From the NCBI GenBank assembly GCA_025890175.1, contig JANPYM010000010.1, positions 774,427-838,426 on the forward strand: a DNA stretch of 64,000 nt, written 5' to 3'. Position 1 is the stretch's first letter. Every line of letters starts with the position of its first letter. The notes under the pieces were generated by a model, which was not told the DNA's origin, ran no database searches, and saw only the letters and a program-made list of their open reading frames with translations. The position numbers were made by a program, and so were the translations under genes. This DNA comes from Ciborinia camelliae. Taxonomy: Eukaryota > Ascomycota > Leotiomycetes > Helotiales > Sclerotiniaceae. Below, in pieces: positions 52,530 through 64,000 of the stretch.

Positions 52530-55500
52530 GAATAATGTCTAGCAGTATTAGAGGAGTCACCTGGCATGGTGTGTTTTTATCAACCGGAAAAAGGACTTTG
52601 TAGATATTAAGTACGATACCCTGTATAAATACCCAAGATTAGAATTAGAAAAAGAACCCGATTAATGATTATATCTTTCGGACTTGAACGTTGAAAAGTG
52701 ACCATTGAAAGTGAACGAGCAGAAATCACAATTATAACCTCCACATAGTGCCTTAAAGTCCTAGGTAGGTATTTGCAGACTGATGAATTTCACCAACACC
52801 TCATTCCCATGATAATAATAGCACGACGACATCAACAGTGACGGGAGCATCTTGCCGTAATAAAATCCTTGACAACAGTAACAGTATCTTCAACATGGTC
52901 ATCAACGACAGACAATAAGTACCTAGGTAACCATATCCGGGAAAATCTTCACCGAAGGTAATCACCATCGGCGACGATCCCACCTACCAAAACGTACCTA
53001 GGTAGCTACCTAGTATTTATTATATGAACAGATGATCTTCATGAATTCATTCTTTTCCGCAGCACCAACTTCCAATTTTCCAAAGGCTTCGGGGGTGGGA
53101 TTTGGTGGCCTTCCCTAATTACAGCTGTTCTTAGATAGGTAGCTAGCTAGCTATTTATATATATACATACTTCTGAATGTCAAAATGGGGATCTGAAGAT
53201 GGGAGCTTTTGGTGGAATTTGAAAATTTGGAATCTTCATTCAGTTCCAACGAAGGGGGAACTTCACTTCCCACTCGAGTCATAACCAATAATCTTATCAT
53301 TACTCCTCGTCAATTTTTCTACCCATGTTTATTATTTATCCGCTTGATTGTGCTGAAGGAATGGAATCCGTGTCGAAATTTCGAGGGGATTTTCATGTTT
53401 CTTATTCCTTTCCTTTGCTTTCCTAGGATAAATTTCTTGTGTTATATATATATATATTTCATCTGGATTTACTTGTAATCGCATATGTGTTTCGAATTAT
53501 TTACAATCTAACATACCATTTTCCCATTTCTTGGAATAGGACGCGGGAAGATACATTTCTTGAGTAAAGGGAAGATTATACATCGCCATCATAATGGCCT
53601 CATACTTGGCTCATTTTTATTACCGCGATGAAATTCAGCATCGAATATATATGAGGGTTCTTTTGGATCTTGGGAAGGAACTTGGAAGGACGAGGCTCGA
53701 TGATATCTCATGGATGTTAGGTATCATATATTCTTTTTACTCTACAGTTCCATGAGAATTCCTCCATTCGTCGATTCGATTCGAGGAGTATCAAAAAGTA
53801 AGGTAAGGTATGCTCTTACGCTTGACGAGAGGCAAGATGTGCCTTTTAGATTACCTCGTTGGGTTATTTTTATTGCTGTGAGAAGTTTAATGTTATATAT
53901 GATGTTTCTTGTTGGCAATGATGCAGTGGAATCTAGCAGCATCTCGCACCTCGCACCTCACAGTATTCCATGAACGTTTTCCAGGACTGGGATTTTGATA
54001 TGCGGGCCTCTGCGATCGCGAGCTTGTGATATGATGGCAATACCGATAGCGGCACGGTGTCCTCCTTTATCGTCTACCTAGAATACGATGATTTGTTGTT
54101 ATCGAGATGATTGCTGGTGAGAGGTTTGATATGGTAGAAGGTAACAAGCTTGTAAGTTGTTGTATATGTAGCATATTTACTAGCTAACCAAGCAAATGTT
54201 TCTGTGCATTTTGAGCTTGCATTTGGCTACAGAGTCTTCTGCAATGTTACCCTGAGGTTTTAGGTGCAGTACATTTTGATTTGGACACTCTTCAAGTGGT
54301 GCATAGGTACATACGTATCATCATCATCATCTATGCTTATTGGCGGAAAGTATCATCAATGCGCTCCCCAGAACGTCTCGCTAATCCACATATACACTAG
54401 TATGGGAGGAAAAGAAAATTATTTACAAAAGTATGATTGGATATTCCCCTCGATGCTTGGTAGATCTGTGGAAGAAGATGTGGGTGGCGTTGAGCACTCA
54501 CATAATACGATTGGAGGTATCGCTAGTGCATGAACTCGGTAGGGAGCCTCACATCTTCAATCATTAACCAGAATCAAATCTCCTCCGTTTCCTACACTCA
54601 CAACTTGAGCTGTAGAGCCAAGACTGTTTTCATAATTGAACGCTAAGTCTCAGACCTCTAAACACTTGTAGAGATCTCAACGATACGAATGATAGCTTTA
54701 GCATCTGAGAGGAATCGGAGAAAGGGGGTGATGATTGGTGGATTGGCAGGTATTCGACCTATGACTAAGGTTAGTCCAAGCTCAATGGGGGACGGCGCAG
54801 GTTTCTGGAGTACATACTGATCGTATCCACTTTATGTATCTCAAACGGTCGTGAAGATGTATGCTTTAGGCATAGGCATAGAATAAGTTTTTCCCAGAGA
54901 AGAACTGGGAATATTCCGCTTGCTCGTACGCTTGTTTCTCCACATTGCTCATTTGGAAGTTGGAACCAAAGGCTAAAAAAAAAGATCATCGATGGTCTAG
55001 TAAGTATCCTAAGCAAGCATCTCTCTACTCCATACCGAATTATGGTGGAGTCGACTTCTTTCGCTTCTTTCGGTTAGGTTGGTAGGTTAGCTGGATGGAT
55101 TTTTAAGAACTCTTGAGCCAGGTTTGTTGGAACTTGGAATATAGTGACGAGTAGTGTTGAGTCGCCATCGAGATCGTCAGACTCATTACCTACCTACGTA
55201 AAGCTCTGAACCAGGCTCTGAATTTATAGGAGGTCCGGGTCATTACCGGTACACAAGCGCTTGAATCAAATTGCAATCGCTTGACGTAGGTATCGTGTAG
55301 GTAGGGATTGATATTTGAGATTGGTGCAGTATAGTACGAAAATAAATACGCACTAGGGAAATAGGTATCTAACACATATTCAAGCCGAAGTCGAAGAGGA
55401 GGTAGTAGGTATAATTGTAGAATGATTTATAGAATATATTACCCAATTAGGAAATGTTGGCGATCCAGGTCTCCCAGCTCCATTTAATTCCTCCCTCCGT

Positions 55501-55702
55501 ATGCAGCAATCCTGGTCAAATTAGTCCCTTTCAAAATGCACTACTGCATGGATTGCACCCACCGCTGGCTACCAAGTACACCCATGAGATGCAGGTGCGG
55601 AGTGCGGATGTAACGGGGAAGCTTCATTTTTGGAATTGAAGACTTTAGCTCCTGATTTGCATATTATTTGCCACTTTCCGCAGTAAGCATCAAGTGGTAC
55701 AA

Positions 55703-55749
55703 TAATAGGTAGGTATAGGTAATAATAATAATTATCATCATCATCATCA
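55703..55749. repeat. AT-rich trinucleotide repeats
   Basis: TAGGTAGGTA followed by (AAT)n and (ATC)n runs inside the gene desert. Confidence 0.75.
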
Positions 55750-56747
55750 ATCCACACTTACAACAGCCACGTCAATTACATTCATTACTTTTTATACCTA
55801 GGTATGTATGTATCATAATGTATGTATACCCGTATGTATATACCATAATTATTTACGTATTATTTTTATCCTTCGTGTGTATATACGAGTATATTTTTGA
55901 AAAATCAAATTATGGGTCATGATTTTGCTTTGTGAATACTAGATAGGTAATCAATCAATTCAACTCTTTGTGATTCATTATTAATAAGGTTATTATGCCT
56001 TGGTTTTCATCTCTGGGGTTTACCTACCTAGTATTCCTTAGGGACAATGATGGATGCTGGAAGTCTTATTGAGTAATGATCTTTTTGGGTGAACTCTAAA
56101 TCAACACTCATTACACTTATTAGACTTGTTAGACTTGTTATCTTGATACTATTATTATTAGAGCAGGACCTTGGTACCATTACTACCATTCCGAATATTC
56201 CGAATCCTACGATTCCTACGATTCATACTATTCCAACTACTAGAGTACCTAGTATGTCTTTTTGGAGGTAAACCACCCAATTGTTCCAAGGTCGATGGTC
56301 GAAATTTTTTGGCTCGGACAATTTTAGTTCCAATTATGAGACTACGAACTCTAGCTTTCGCACAATACTCAAGACGTTAATTCTCAATTCCGAGCGGATT
56401 AGGGTTTCGTCATTACTTATAGTATTGCCTTCTCTTCTCTTCAAGATTCTCTTCCTTCAAAGCTCACACGACACCCCCCAACCACCATAAGGTTGGCAAA
56501 ACATCTTCCTACCATAAGGCAATTGGAACCTTACAACATTCTGTTAATCAAGATGACCAGTCTTCACAACTGAACATCTTCAATAAAAGCCAATTCCCCC
56601 TTGTCAAGAGGATTCCCATTTGTTAAGCACCAATATCCATCCAAATCGTTACCTCAAGAACCAAATTCTCCTAGAGAAGCCATCATCCCCGAACGACAAT
56701 TCGTACGCACACCACATCAATCTACACCCTTGACCAGCTTCCATAAG

Positions 56748-57859
56748 ATGGCGGACGAACTTGTCGCAAAGATCTCGAGAAGATCCACAAGAGTATTTGA
56801 TGGAGAGCAAGAAGCAATGGAGTCAGGAATCGCAGGAGTCCCTATGGGTTCTCATGAGGCCAGACACAACACCAACCAGGACGAGAAGGACAAGAATGAG
56901 GGAGAAGGTAGAAGCTCATCCCACCAGACACCCCTCCAGGCTTTGTCTGCCCCAGCTGTCGATGTTGGAAGAGATCTTGGTACATTGATTCCTTCTAACA
57001 CAGAGGCCATTGCGACACAAGGTAATTGAATCACCCATCCATATCCACGCAGTTTTTTTCTTTCATTCCCGTGTTATCTTAAACAGCTGGAGTGCAATTA
57101 GCTAACGTGAACAAGTAACCAAATCACTTGACGCTGCGAAAGCTTTGGCCAAGGAGAAGCAAGATGGTCGCCCTCTCAATTTTGGAGTTGTTCTTCCAAA
57201 CGCGGTTTATCGTAGCAGTTTCCCTGAACAAGAGGATTTCGAGTATCTTAAGACTCTCGGATTGAAATGCATCGTGTGAGTAATTGCATTGCCGAGTTTT
57301 ATAACTACCCAATACTGAGTTCTTCCTTAATAGTACCCTCGTAAATAAAGAATACCCTCCCGGATTCCTCGCATTCATCCAAGCTCAGGGCATACGTCAT
57401 TATGTCATCGAAATGCAAGGAACTAAGAAGGCTGCTATCCCCGACCATACCATGAATCAAATCATGAGAACCTGTCTCGACAAGGAGAATCATCCATTGT
57501 TAATTCACTGCAACCATGGCAAAGTAAGTAATTAAATATATTCGACGTCTCCCTTTAAAGATTTCAAGCTGACCGGATGATAGCACCGTACTGGCTGCGC
57601 TGCTGCCATTATTCGTCATATCTCTGGCTGGAGTGTACAATCTATTGTCGACGAGTACAAACGTTTCGCCGAGCCAAAGGCTCGTGATGTCGATATTAAA
57701 TATATCACCGAGTACCAGGTCACAAGTCTCGGTGGTCTCTATCACAACTTGAATCAACATCCTCCCGTACCCAAGACGTCCAAGATGGTTCGTACCATCG
57801 CTCTCACGACCTTAGTTGTTTGTGTTTGCATGGCTTTGTCGAAGTTTTGGGATCAGTAG
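56748..57859 (+). CDS. SIW14: Atypical dual-specificity phosphatase Siw14, tail-anchored form
   Basis: PFA-DSP family; yeast Siw14 is an inositol-pyrophosphate phosphatase. Exons 56748-57021, 57116-57275, 57334-57523 and 57584-57859 give 299 aa. A disordered acidic N-terminus of about 90 residues precedes the catalytic domain: LNFGVVLPNAVYRSSFPEQE, FEYLKTLGLKCIVTLVNKEY, IRHYVIEMQGTKK, and the P-loop CNHGKHRTG (CX5R; nucleophile Cys, invariant Arg), split by an intron between Lys and His; then SGWSVQSIVDEYKRFAEPKA and LGGLYHNL. The C-terminus ends in a hydrophobic helix (MVRTIALTTLVVCVCMALSK) with a five-residue tail, a tail-anchor signature not present in yeast Siw14 as I recall it. Start is the first ATG in the open frame. 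Confidence 0.9.
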
Positions 57860-58313
57860 CTGGCTGGATATCAGCAAGCTTCCTATGGTGTTCAGGTATA
57901 TTGGACGGTCAGGGTATCGGGGTATTGTATATATTATTAGAAAGACGTCGGTTATGCAGTGCGCGTTACGGCCGACGCGAATAAGGAGTTTGAATGGCTT
58001 CAATATTTGGCTTTGGATCACGGAGCTATTCCAGGCTTCATTATTCATCTATTCTTAGAATATAACCTTAGGTTCTTGTAATATGGATAAATTATTTTTT
58101 TCCGCCATACCTGACTATTCTCTTCAGACATGCGGCTCTCGTAGTATCCCATACATGATAATATACAATCATCTACAACCAGTGAAGTTATCAATAATCC
58201 TTGGCTGGAGACTGGCACACCCGCCAATATTTGTCTTCATCATAGCCGTTTAGACCCCCCAAAGTGCCCAATATGATACATGCTCCATAAAGATAGACCG
58301 TCCAGACACTCAT
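57860..58313. other. Convergent 3' region of SIW14 and AIM19
   Basis: 454 bp of 3' UTR sequence for two convergent genes; no gene seen. Confidence 0.5.
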
Positions 58314-58853
58314 TCAAAGAGTTTTATCCTCATCCTTCCTCTTCCCAAAAGCATATGTAATTCCACCACCGACCAAATTCAAGCCCGCAACACCCATCGC
58401 AGCCCCCCTCACCATGCCCCTCGCCCCAAATCTACTCCCAATCCTCGCATACATATTCTTACCTGACGCTTTCCTTCGATTCGCAAGTATAAGGTATAAA
58501 CCGGACCATGCAGCTGTTAGACCGGCCGAATCAATGGCGTACCCAGAAAGATTTAGGTAGGTGCTGAAGAGGAAGACGGGGGTGAAGGCTAGAGGGAGCG
58601 GTTGGAGTGGGCGGGCGTGCAGGGCGGTGGTGAAGGTTGCGAGGAGGACGGGGGGGAGTGGTGAGCCTGCGGGATGGAATTAGTTTTGTTTGGGGGAGGT
58701 TACGGTAGCATGGTAGGTATTGTTTGGAGGAAGGGGGAGGCTTGAATGGATGGAGGGGTCAATGGAGGGGAAATGAAACTCACGGCCCCAGTCTTGTGCG
58801 TAGGAAATTGAAGTCTTTGTGACATTTTCGACGGCCTCTTCTTGATTGGACAT
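58314..58853 (-). CDS. AIM19: Altered inheritance of mitochondria protein 19 homologue
   Basis: Two exons (minus), 58853-58784 and 58666-58314, give 140 aa; the 117-nt intron is GT-AG. After MSNQEEAVENVTKTSISYAQ come DWGRSPLPPVLLATF, HARPLQPLPLAFTPVFLFST, YLNLSGYAIDSAGLTAAWSG, LYLILANRRKA, and a final membrane segment MVRGAAMGVAGLNLVGGGIT, then a basic tail. Small integral mitochondrial membrane proteins of this family affect mitochondrial genome inheritance in yeast; molecular role unknown. The coding frame is GC-rich in its first half, and there is no single uninterrupted frame, so a simple ORF search misses the gene. The splice junction (GGC C|GC) is the one that keeps frame. Confidence 0.78.
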
Positions 58854-59235
58854 TTTTTTTAGATTGGTATAGGCAAGATGGGTATGACAGGTATGGAAAG
58901 GGAGCCTGAGAACAAAAAATTCTTCGTTAACAATCTCTTTACATTAATTCATACATTCTCCACGGATTCTATGACGGTGGTACAGAAAATAGTTATCACG
59001 TGCCTAGACTTTTCCATGTAGACCATAGAATCCATGCTCATGGAACAGTTTAGCGCACGATAGCGTAGAGCATTTTAGCACCGTGGCCATAAATAATATT
59101 GCGATAGCCCAACATCACACAATATTTATTAGCTTTTGCGATATTCGAAATTCAAGATCCATGAGAATCGGGTCAATTATACGATAAACACACTGTTCAA
59201 TCTGCGACCTTCATAACTCGACAAATAACGGCGCA
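58854..59235. promoter_or_regulatory. Divergent region AIM19 / HLJ1-like
   Basis: 382 bp between divergent starts, containing a CACGTG box near 58999 and a short TTCCATG...CATGGAA inverted repeat around 59013-59046. Confidence 0.5.
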
Positions 59236-60369
59236 ATGCCGGCCACTACGTCTGGCGCTGATACAAAGGCCAACGGAACCGCAAAATCGCGAGAACACAA
59301 CCAAGGGAATCAGGACCGCAAATATACCGTTGAGCAAAAGGCTGCGGTTGTGAGGGTTAGAAGATGTCCGCCCACGGCATTTTATGATATTTTGGGGCTG
59401 GAAGAAGTAAAGGCTACGGTGACGGAGACGGAAATCAAGAAGGCTTATAGGAAATTGAGTCTGTTGACCCATCCGGACAAGAATGGGCACGAACATGCCG
59501 ATGAGGCTTTTAAGATGGTCAGTCGGGCATTCGGTGTGCTGAGTGATAAGGAAAAGAAAACGAAATTCGATAGATTTGGCGGAGATCCGGATAGTAGATT
59601 TGGTGGGGGAGCGCCGCAGTCAAGTCCTTTCTCGGGATTCTCGCAGAGGAGTGCCGGGGGAGGGCCAGCTGCAAGACCTGGTGGGAGATCCATGTGGGAA
59701 GAGGAGATCAGTCCAGAAGAGATGTTCCAGAGGTTCTTTGGAGGAGGAGGTTTTGGTAAGTTTTCTACCCCCCAGCAAAGCAAAGTCGGCGGAACTAATA
59801 GTTTTTTAGGTGGTGGTGGAATGTTCAATGATCAGCCAGGGTTCGTGTTCAATCTGGGTGGTGGGCCAGGTATTAGAGTACATCAGTTCGGGGGTGGAAG
59901 GCCAAGGCGGAGACCGAGAGATCCAAATGCAGCAGCAGAAGCCCCGGCTTCTTTGACTCAAACCCTTATAAACTTATTACCTCTTATACTGCTCTTTGGC
60001 CTACCATTATTAGGTTCTCTGTTTTCTGGGGGAGGATCTAGCTCTCCTTCTATGCGATTCGACAATCCTATACCGCCGCATACCGACCACCGAGTCAGTT
60101 CGAGAATGAACGTCGATTACTACGTTAATCCCACCGAAATCAAGGGCTTTAATGCACATAAACTGACACAGCTTGATCGGGAAGCCGAGGTTCAATTTGT
60201 GCAACGCTTAAAGGTTGGCTGCGAGCAAGAAGTACAGCAACGAAATCAATTATACCAGGAAGCCCAAGGCTGGTTTAGTAGCGATGCGGGTAAGATTCAA
60301 CGGGCACAGAATATGCCGATGGCGAGCTGCAAGAAATTGGACAGTATGGGTGTCCGGAATCAATACTGA
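59236..60369 (+). CDS. HLJ1: ER-membrane J-protein, HLJ1/DNAJB12-like
   Basis: Type II/tail-region J-protein that recruits Hsp70 to the ER surface for ERAD. Modelled exons 59236-59755 and 59810-60369 give 359 aa. Seen: J-domain FYDILGLEEVKATVTETEIK, AYRKLSLLTHPDKNGHEHAD with the HPD motif, VSRAFGVLSDKEKKTKFDRF; a Gly/Phe-rich linker; one hydrophobic segment (LINLLPLILLFGLPLLGSLF); and a C-terminal DUF1977-type domain (MNVDYYVNPTEIKGF, LDREAEVQFVQRLKVGCEQE). The segment 59756-59809 starts GTAAGT, has an ACTAATAG branch region and ends TTTTTTAG: a 54-nt intron without a stop, so the uninterrupted 377-aa reading is probably the unspliced one. Start is the ATG in GCGCAATG. Confidence 0.9.
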   Translation: MPATTSGADTKANGTAKSREHNQGNQDRKYTVEQKAAVVRVRRCPPTAFYDILGLEEVKATVTETEIKKAYRKLSLLTHPDKNGHEHADEAFKMVSRAFGVLSDKEKKTKFDRFGGDPDSRFGGGAPQSSPFSGFSQRSAGGGPAARPGGRSMWEEEISPEEMFQRFFGGGGFGKFSTPQQSKVGGTNSFLGGGGMFNDQPGFVFNLGGGPGIRVHQFGGGRPRRRPRDPNAAAEAPASLTQTLINLLPLILLFGLPLLGSLFSGGGSSSPSMRFDNPIPPHTDHRVSSRMNVDYYVNPTEIKGFNAHKLTQLDREAEVQFVQRLKVGCEQEVQQRNQLYQEAQGWFSSDAGKIQRAQNMPMASCKKLDSMGVRNQY

Positions 60370-61106
60370 GTATATCCTGACGGTTTATGTGGTGTTTTTG
60401 CAATGTAGCAAGGCGTTTAGGGTGGGTGATTATGGGAAAGACTGAATGAATGACTTATAGGGGGCTTTTCATGCACATAGTCTATAATAGAGGACGAATA
60501 TCGGTATTCAATATGATCATATATTCAACTTTCTCATATGCTGCCGATTTATGTGTGATGTAAGGGGAAATTATACATTCATGATGGAAGATCCATACTA
60601 GAATGCCATATCCATTTATCACCCCCTTCATTATTCGAAGATTCTAGTCTGCATCCCTACTGAGCCCCAAACATTCTATACGTATCATTCGGAGTAAGAA
60701 GATAAATGCTTCAAGGGAAATACTTTACAGCAGGTAATGATATTGATTAGGTAAGAAATATGATGCTTTGAAGGTCTCGATTAGTTTGTTATATTTGGAA
60801 TCATCTCCTTTGTTGATTTAAATGAATCTGAATAAAATACTAATGAACAACCTGGGAAAGTCATTCATCCATCCATCCATTCATTCATTCTTTCATTCAT
60901 TCTGCGGATGCGATCATAAGATTGATGATGGTACGGCGTGCAGAAGCTTCGAGAGGGTAATTCGATTATCAACCTAATCGGGGCGCTAACCGATAAAGGC
61001 CGTCCCACGAGGCTACCATTAACAGCACAAGAGCTTCTGCAATACATCATAATAATCATCTTTCCATCTTTCCAATACAACATTTTCAAGATTACAAATT
61101 GATAAT
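60370..61106. other. Spacer between HLJ1-like gene and UFD2
   Basis: 737 bp, both flanks on plus: 3' UTR then the UFD2 promoter. Includes a TCATTC/ATCC microsatellite at 60861-60902. No gene seen. Confidence 0.5.
60861..60902. repeat. (TCAT)n/(ATCC)n microsatellite
   Basis: Interleaved ATCC and TTCA tetranucleotide units about 205 bp upstream of the UFD2 ATG. Confidence 0.85.
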
Positions 61107-64000
61107 ATGGCAGATCAGCCACCGCCACCGCCCAATGGGCCAGATGCTCCGGATAAGGAGAAGATGGAACAGGTAAAAGAAAATATTTTATGTTGTTTTA
61201 CATGCACTGGAGACCGCTGTAGCTAATCTTGATAACTTCGTTATAGATCCGACGACGTCGCATGGAGAAGTTGACTGGTTCCGCATCTTCAAGCTCCGAA
61301 AAGATTTCCAACGCAGGCGCAGAGGCTTCAGGACTTGGTTCAAACCCACAGCCATCCGCGGCAATGAATAATGGATCATCGGCCGAGCCAGTAACTAAAC
61401 CCAAGGTCAATATCAAACCCGCGAACGCTACGCCAGGCGCGAACCCTTTCGCAAAGTTGGGCGCACAAGCAAGCACGAGTGGAAATATTTCGTCTGTAAG
61501 AACTGATCCTCTAGAGCGCGTTCTTGGGAAGCGATCCAGAACTGAATCAGACAAGCAGACACCTCATCGCCCATCCACCCGCAAACCGAATATTGCCGAA
61601 GAGTCTCTAGAAGCATACGAGGATCGAATTCTTTCACATATCTTTCGCGTTACTCTAGATCCCAATCAGCGTACGGATGCCTCAAATCATAGACTCATAT
61701 ATTTGCCAGAATTGAGGAAAGAACTCGAGGAGGAACATGCGGAAATTAGGTTGTCAGCTGGGAAACTCGATGGGGCTCTTATGGAAGCTTGCTCCTCAAT
61801 TCCACACGGCAAATCCGTATTCGACTACCTATTGCCATGCTGGAAACGAATTATAAAGGCATCGAAGGGATTGCGGGGCTATGCGGGGCAGAAGGATACA
61901 GTTCTCAAAGAAGCCAAACGCTTATGTATGAGCAATTGTATCTTTGCGGCCGAAATGCCAGACATTTTTCAGTTTGTGTTCCGGATTGAGGAAGCTAATA
62001 GATCTAGCTAACATTTCGTAGACGAGAGACCAACCCTATGACAGATTCACTAATACCTTTTTTGTTATTCGAGCCTGGCGAAGATAAAGGTATCTGCCCT
62101 GACTTTCTCGAGGAAGCCGTATCTCGCTTTGCGGAAGATGATATGGCCAAGTCTATGATCATCAAAGCATTTGTAGGCATGAGTAGTCAGCTTTCTAATA
62201 TGACTATGAATGATGTTTACAAGCCCTATATACATGTAAGAAAAGTCGAGTTTTGGGACAAGCAACTGGAACTAATGGCTTGTGCAGGCTTTCAAATTAC
62301 TGACGCAGTTCAACCCAATCACGACAGCTATCGCTGAATCCCCATTCTTCCAGCTGGCTGTATCACCAAATACCATCGAAAAGTACACATTACTTGGTCC
62401 CTTCTTTAGGATATCTCCTTTGCAGATGGAAGTTACCAAGGAGTATTTTGCTGCACCGAAGACGATGGATAAACGACATATTGCTACATCTCAAGATGCA
62501 TTGCGTTTGACCCTGCAAACACACCAGAAAGATTTACTTGATATTATCAATCATTTTGTTCGAGCAAGTCCAATAGCCAAGAATAAAACTTTGGATTGGT
62601 TTGCCTACATTGTAAATCAAAATCACAAGCGCCGAGCACTCCAGGTAGATCCAAAAGAAGTATCTTCTGATGGTTTTATGCACAACGTCACTGTTGTATT
62701 AGATGGCCTCTGCGAACCGTTTATGGATACCACATTCTCGAAGATTTCGAAGATTGATATCGATTATTTACGACGTGAGCCTCGCGTGGATATCGAGGAT
62801 GAGACGAAGTTGAATGCCGATAATAAGGCTTCTGAGAAATACTACGCGGTTAATGTCGGCGGTACTTCCAATTTCATTTCCGAAGTCTTCTTCCTGACGT
62901 TGGCTGCCCATCACTATGGCAGTGAAGCTCTCAATGCCACTCACAAGACTTTGGAGAAGGATATCAAGTATATTCAGAAGCAATACGCTGCAATCGAGGC
63001 AGAACGTGCCAAAATCGCTCATGTAAGTCAAACACCCAGGCCCAGGTCATTTTAAGACTCATCACTAATTGAACTCAGGATCCTCGAGCTGCTGCTATAA
63101 TTGATTTGAGACTTGAGAGAATTAATGCGGTCTTGGAGAATTCCATGTCAAAAAGAATGGCTATTGAGGGAGTTCTTTCTGACAAGCAGATGCAAGCAAA
63201 ATCTCTGATATTCATGAGATACGTGACTGTCTGGCTTCTGAGAATTGCCACGGGAACTGGTTATACCCCAAGTCAGACTATCAAGTACGAAATATCCAAC
63301 ATTCTAATTTTTACATGTGCAAATAGCTGACTCAAATAGGCTGCCTTTATCTTCTACACCCCCAGAGGCTTTTGATTATCTTCCGGAATATGTTCTTGAG
63401 GACATTATCACCAACTTTAATTTTATCATCCGGTTAGTTCCCTCATTCCAGATACTGTAGGAAGAAATGCTAATATATTTTTAGATTTATCCCTGATGTT
63501 ATGATTTCAGCTGTTGGCGATGAGATCATTTCACTCAGCATTACTTTCCTGACGAATTCTGAATATATCAAGAACCCATACCTGAAGGCGAAGCTTGTGT
63601 CGTTACTTTTTGCTGGTACCTGGCCAGTGTATCATCGCACTAAAGGTGTCTTGGGAGATGTCTTGATTGGATCACAGTTTGCTAATGACCATTTACTTCA
63701 TGCATTGCTTAAGTTCTATATTGGTAAGTTCTAGAATGTGAGGTTATTCTTTCTGTGATGCTAATGGTTCTCAGAATGTGAATCTACTGGAGCACATACT
63801 CAATTTTACGACAAATTTAATATTCGATACGAGATCTTTCAAGTAATTAAGTGCGTATGGCCAAACGATGTTTATAGGCAGCGCTTAATGCAAGAGAGCA
63901 AGTATGTATAATGACCACTTTTTTATCCAAACGTACTAACACATCTAGAACCAACACGGACTTCTTTTTGCGATTCGTCAACCTTTTATTGAATGATGCT
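61107..64000 (+). CDS. UFD2: Ubiquitin conjugation factor E4 (Ufd2), 3' end outside window
   Basis: E4 ubiquitin-chain elongation enzyme that works with Cdc48 in ubiquitin-fusion degradation and ERAD. Exons 61107-61172, 61247-61971, 62022-62235, 62288-63022, 63079-63284, 63340-63432, 63485-63723, 63775-63901 and 63949 onward; all eight introns GT-AG, about 49-74 nt. Seen: a Pro-rich start, IRRRRMEKLTGS, a disordered Ser/Thr region, ESLEAYEDRILSHIFRVTLD, LLFEPGEDKGICPDFLEEAV, SPFFQLAVSPNTIEKYTLLG, GPFFRISPLQ, YIVNQNHKRRALQVDP, FMHNVTVVLDGLCEPFMDTT, SNFISEVFFLTLAAHHYGSE and FIPDVMISAVGDEIISL. This is the Ufd2 core; the C-terminal U-box lies past the window edge. No defects seen. Confidence 0.96.

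Larger units (their letters stand above)
52207..56747. other. 4.5-kb gene desert
   Basis: I find no credible gene on either strand. Contents: a purine-biased low-complexity stretch (52260-52530, GGATTTGG/GGACTTGG-like) ending in five GGATTAY units; a TA microsatellite near 53443-53456; many CCTAGGTAGGTA-type short repeats; (AAT)n/(ATC)n at 55703-55749; and GTATGTATGTAT-like DNA at 55800-55870. Short frames up to 89 codons (54264-54533, 53710-53973) have no recognisable features. The last 250 bp are the leader of the phosphatase gene, which keeps an open frame back to 56601 but without an ATG. Confidence 0.5.

Overview
The window is nuclear DNA of a filamentous ascomycete, most likely a Leotiomycete close to Botrytis/Sclerotinia. 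That placement is an inference from the gene complement, the AT-rich intergenic DNA and the many short (45-110 nt) spliceosomal introns; I could not run a search. I modelled about 60 introns, and in each multi-exon gene with both ends in the window the exon lengths sum to a multiple of three. There is no operon structure and I found no rRNA, tRNA or CRISPR.

Layout, left to right. 0-12 kb is housekeeping: UBP2 deubiquitinase (3' end cut off by the window), a complex I B14.7-type subunit, tubulin cofactor C, Mediator subunit 9, cofactor-independent phosphoglycerate mutase and a thioesterase. 12.6-19.2 kb is an accessory island of lipid/secondary-metabolism genes in different states of decay: a stand-alone adenylation domain, a broken delta-12 desaturase, an intact MFS transporter and a 5'-truncated lipoxygenase. 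20-38 kb is housekeeping again: VAC14, sterol isomerase EBP, an old yellow enzyme, a D-2-hydroxyacid dehydrogenase, TRAPPC13, a SET protein, a KHDC4-like KH protein, ILV6 and a Tag1-like vacuolar protein. 38-45 kb is a second accessory stretch: an orphan gene, a dead protein kinase, simple repeats and a complete 449-bp hAT-type MITE with an exact 8-bp target duplication. 45-52 kb holds a mitochondrial PPR protein head-to-head with mitoribosomal mS23, then ALG14 and an Ima1-type nuclear membrane protein. A 4.5-kb gene desert follows. 56.7-64 kb has SIW14, AIM19, an HLJ1-type DnaJ protein and UFD2 (cut by the right edge).

Most intact genes act independently. Local functional pairings are PPR/mS23, which share a 322-bp promoter carrying a perfect CGG/CCG palindrome, and the desaturase/lipoxygenase/adenylation/MFS island, which reads like the remains of an oxylipin or lipid-metabolite cluster. 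The splice signals are unusual: three GC-AG introns, all with the donor AG|GCAAGT, two of them in one gene; three introns of 45-54 nt that are multiples of three without in-frame stops and so are invisible to simple ORF calling; and a 22-nt micro-exon.
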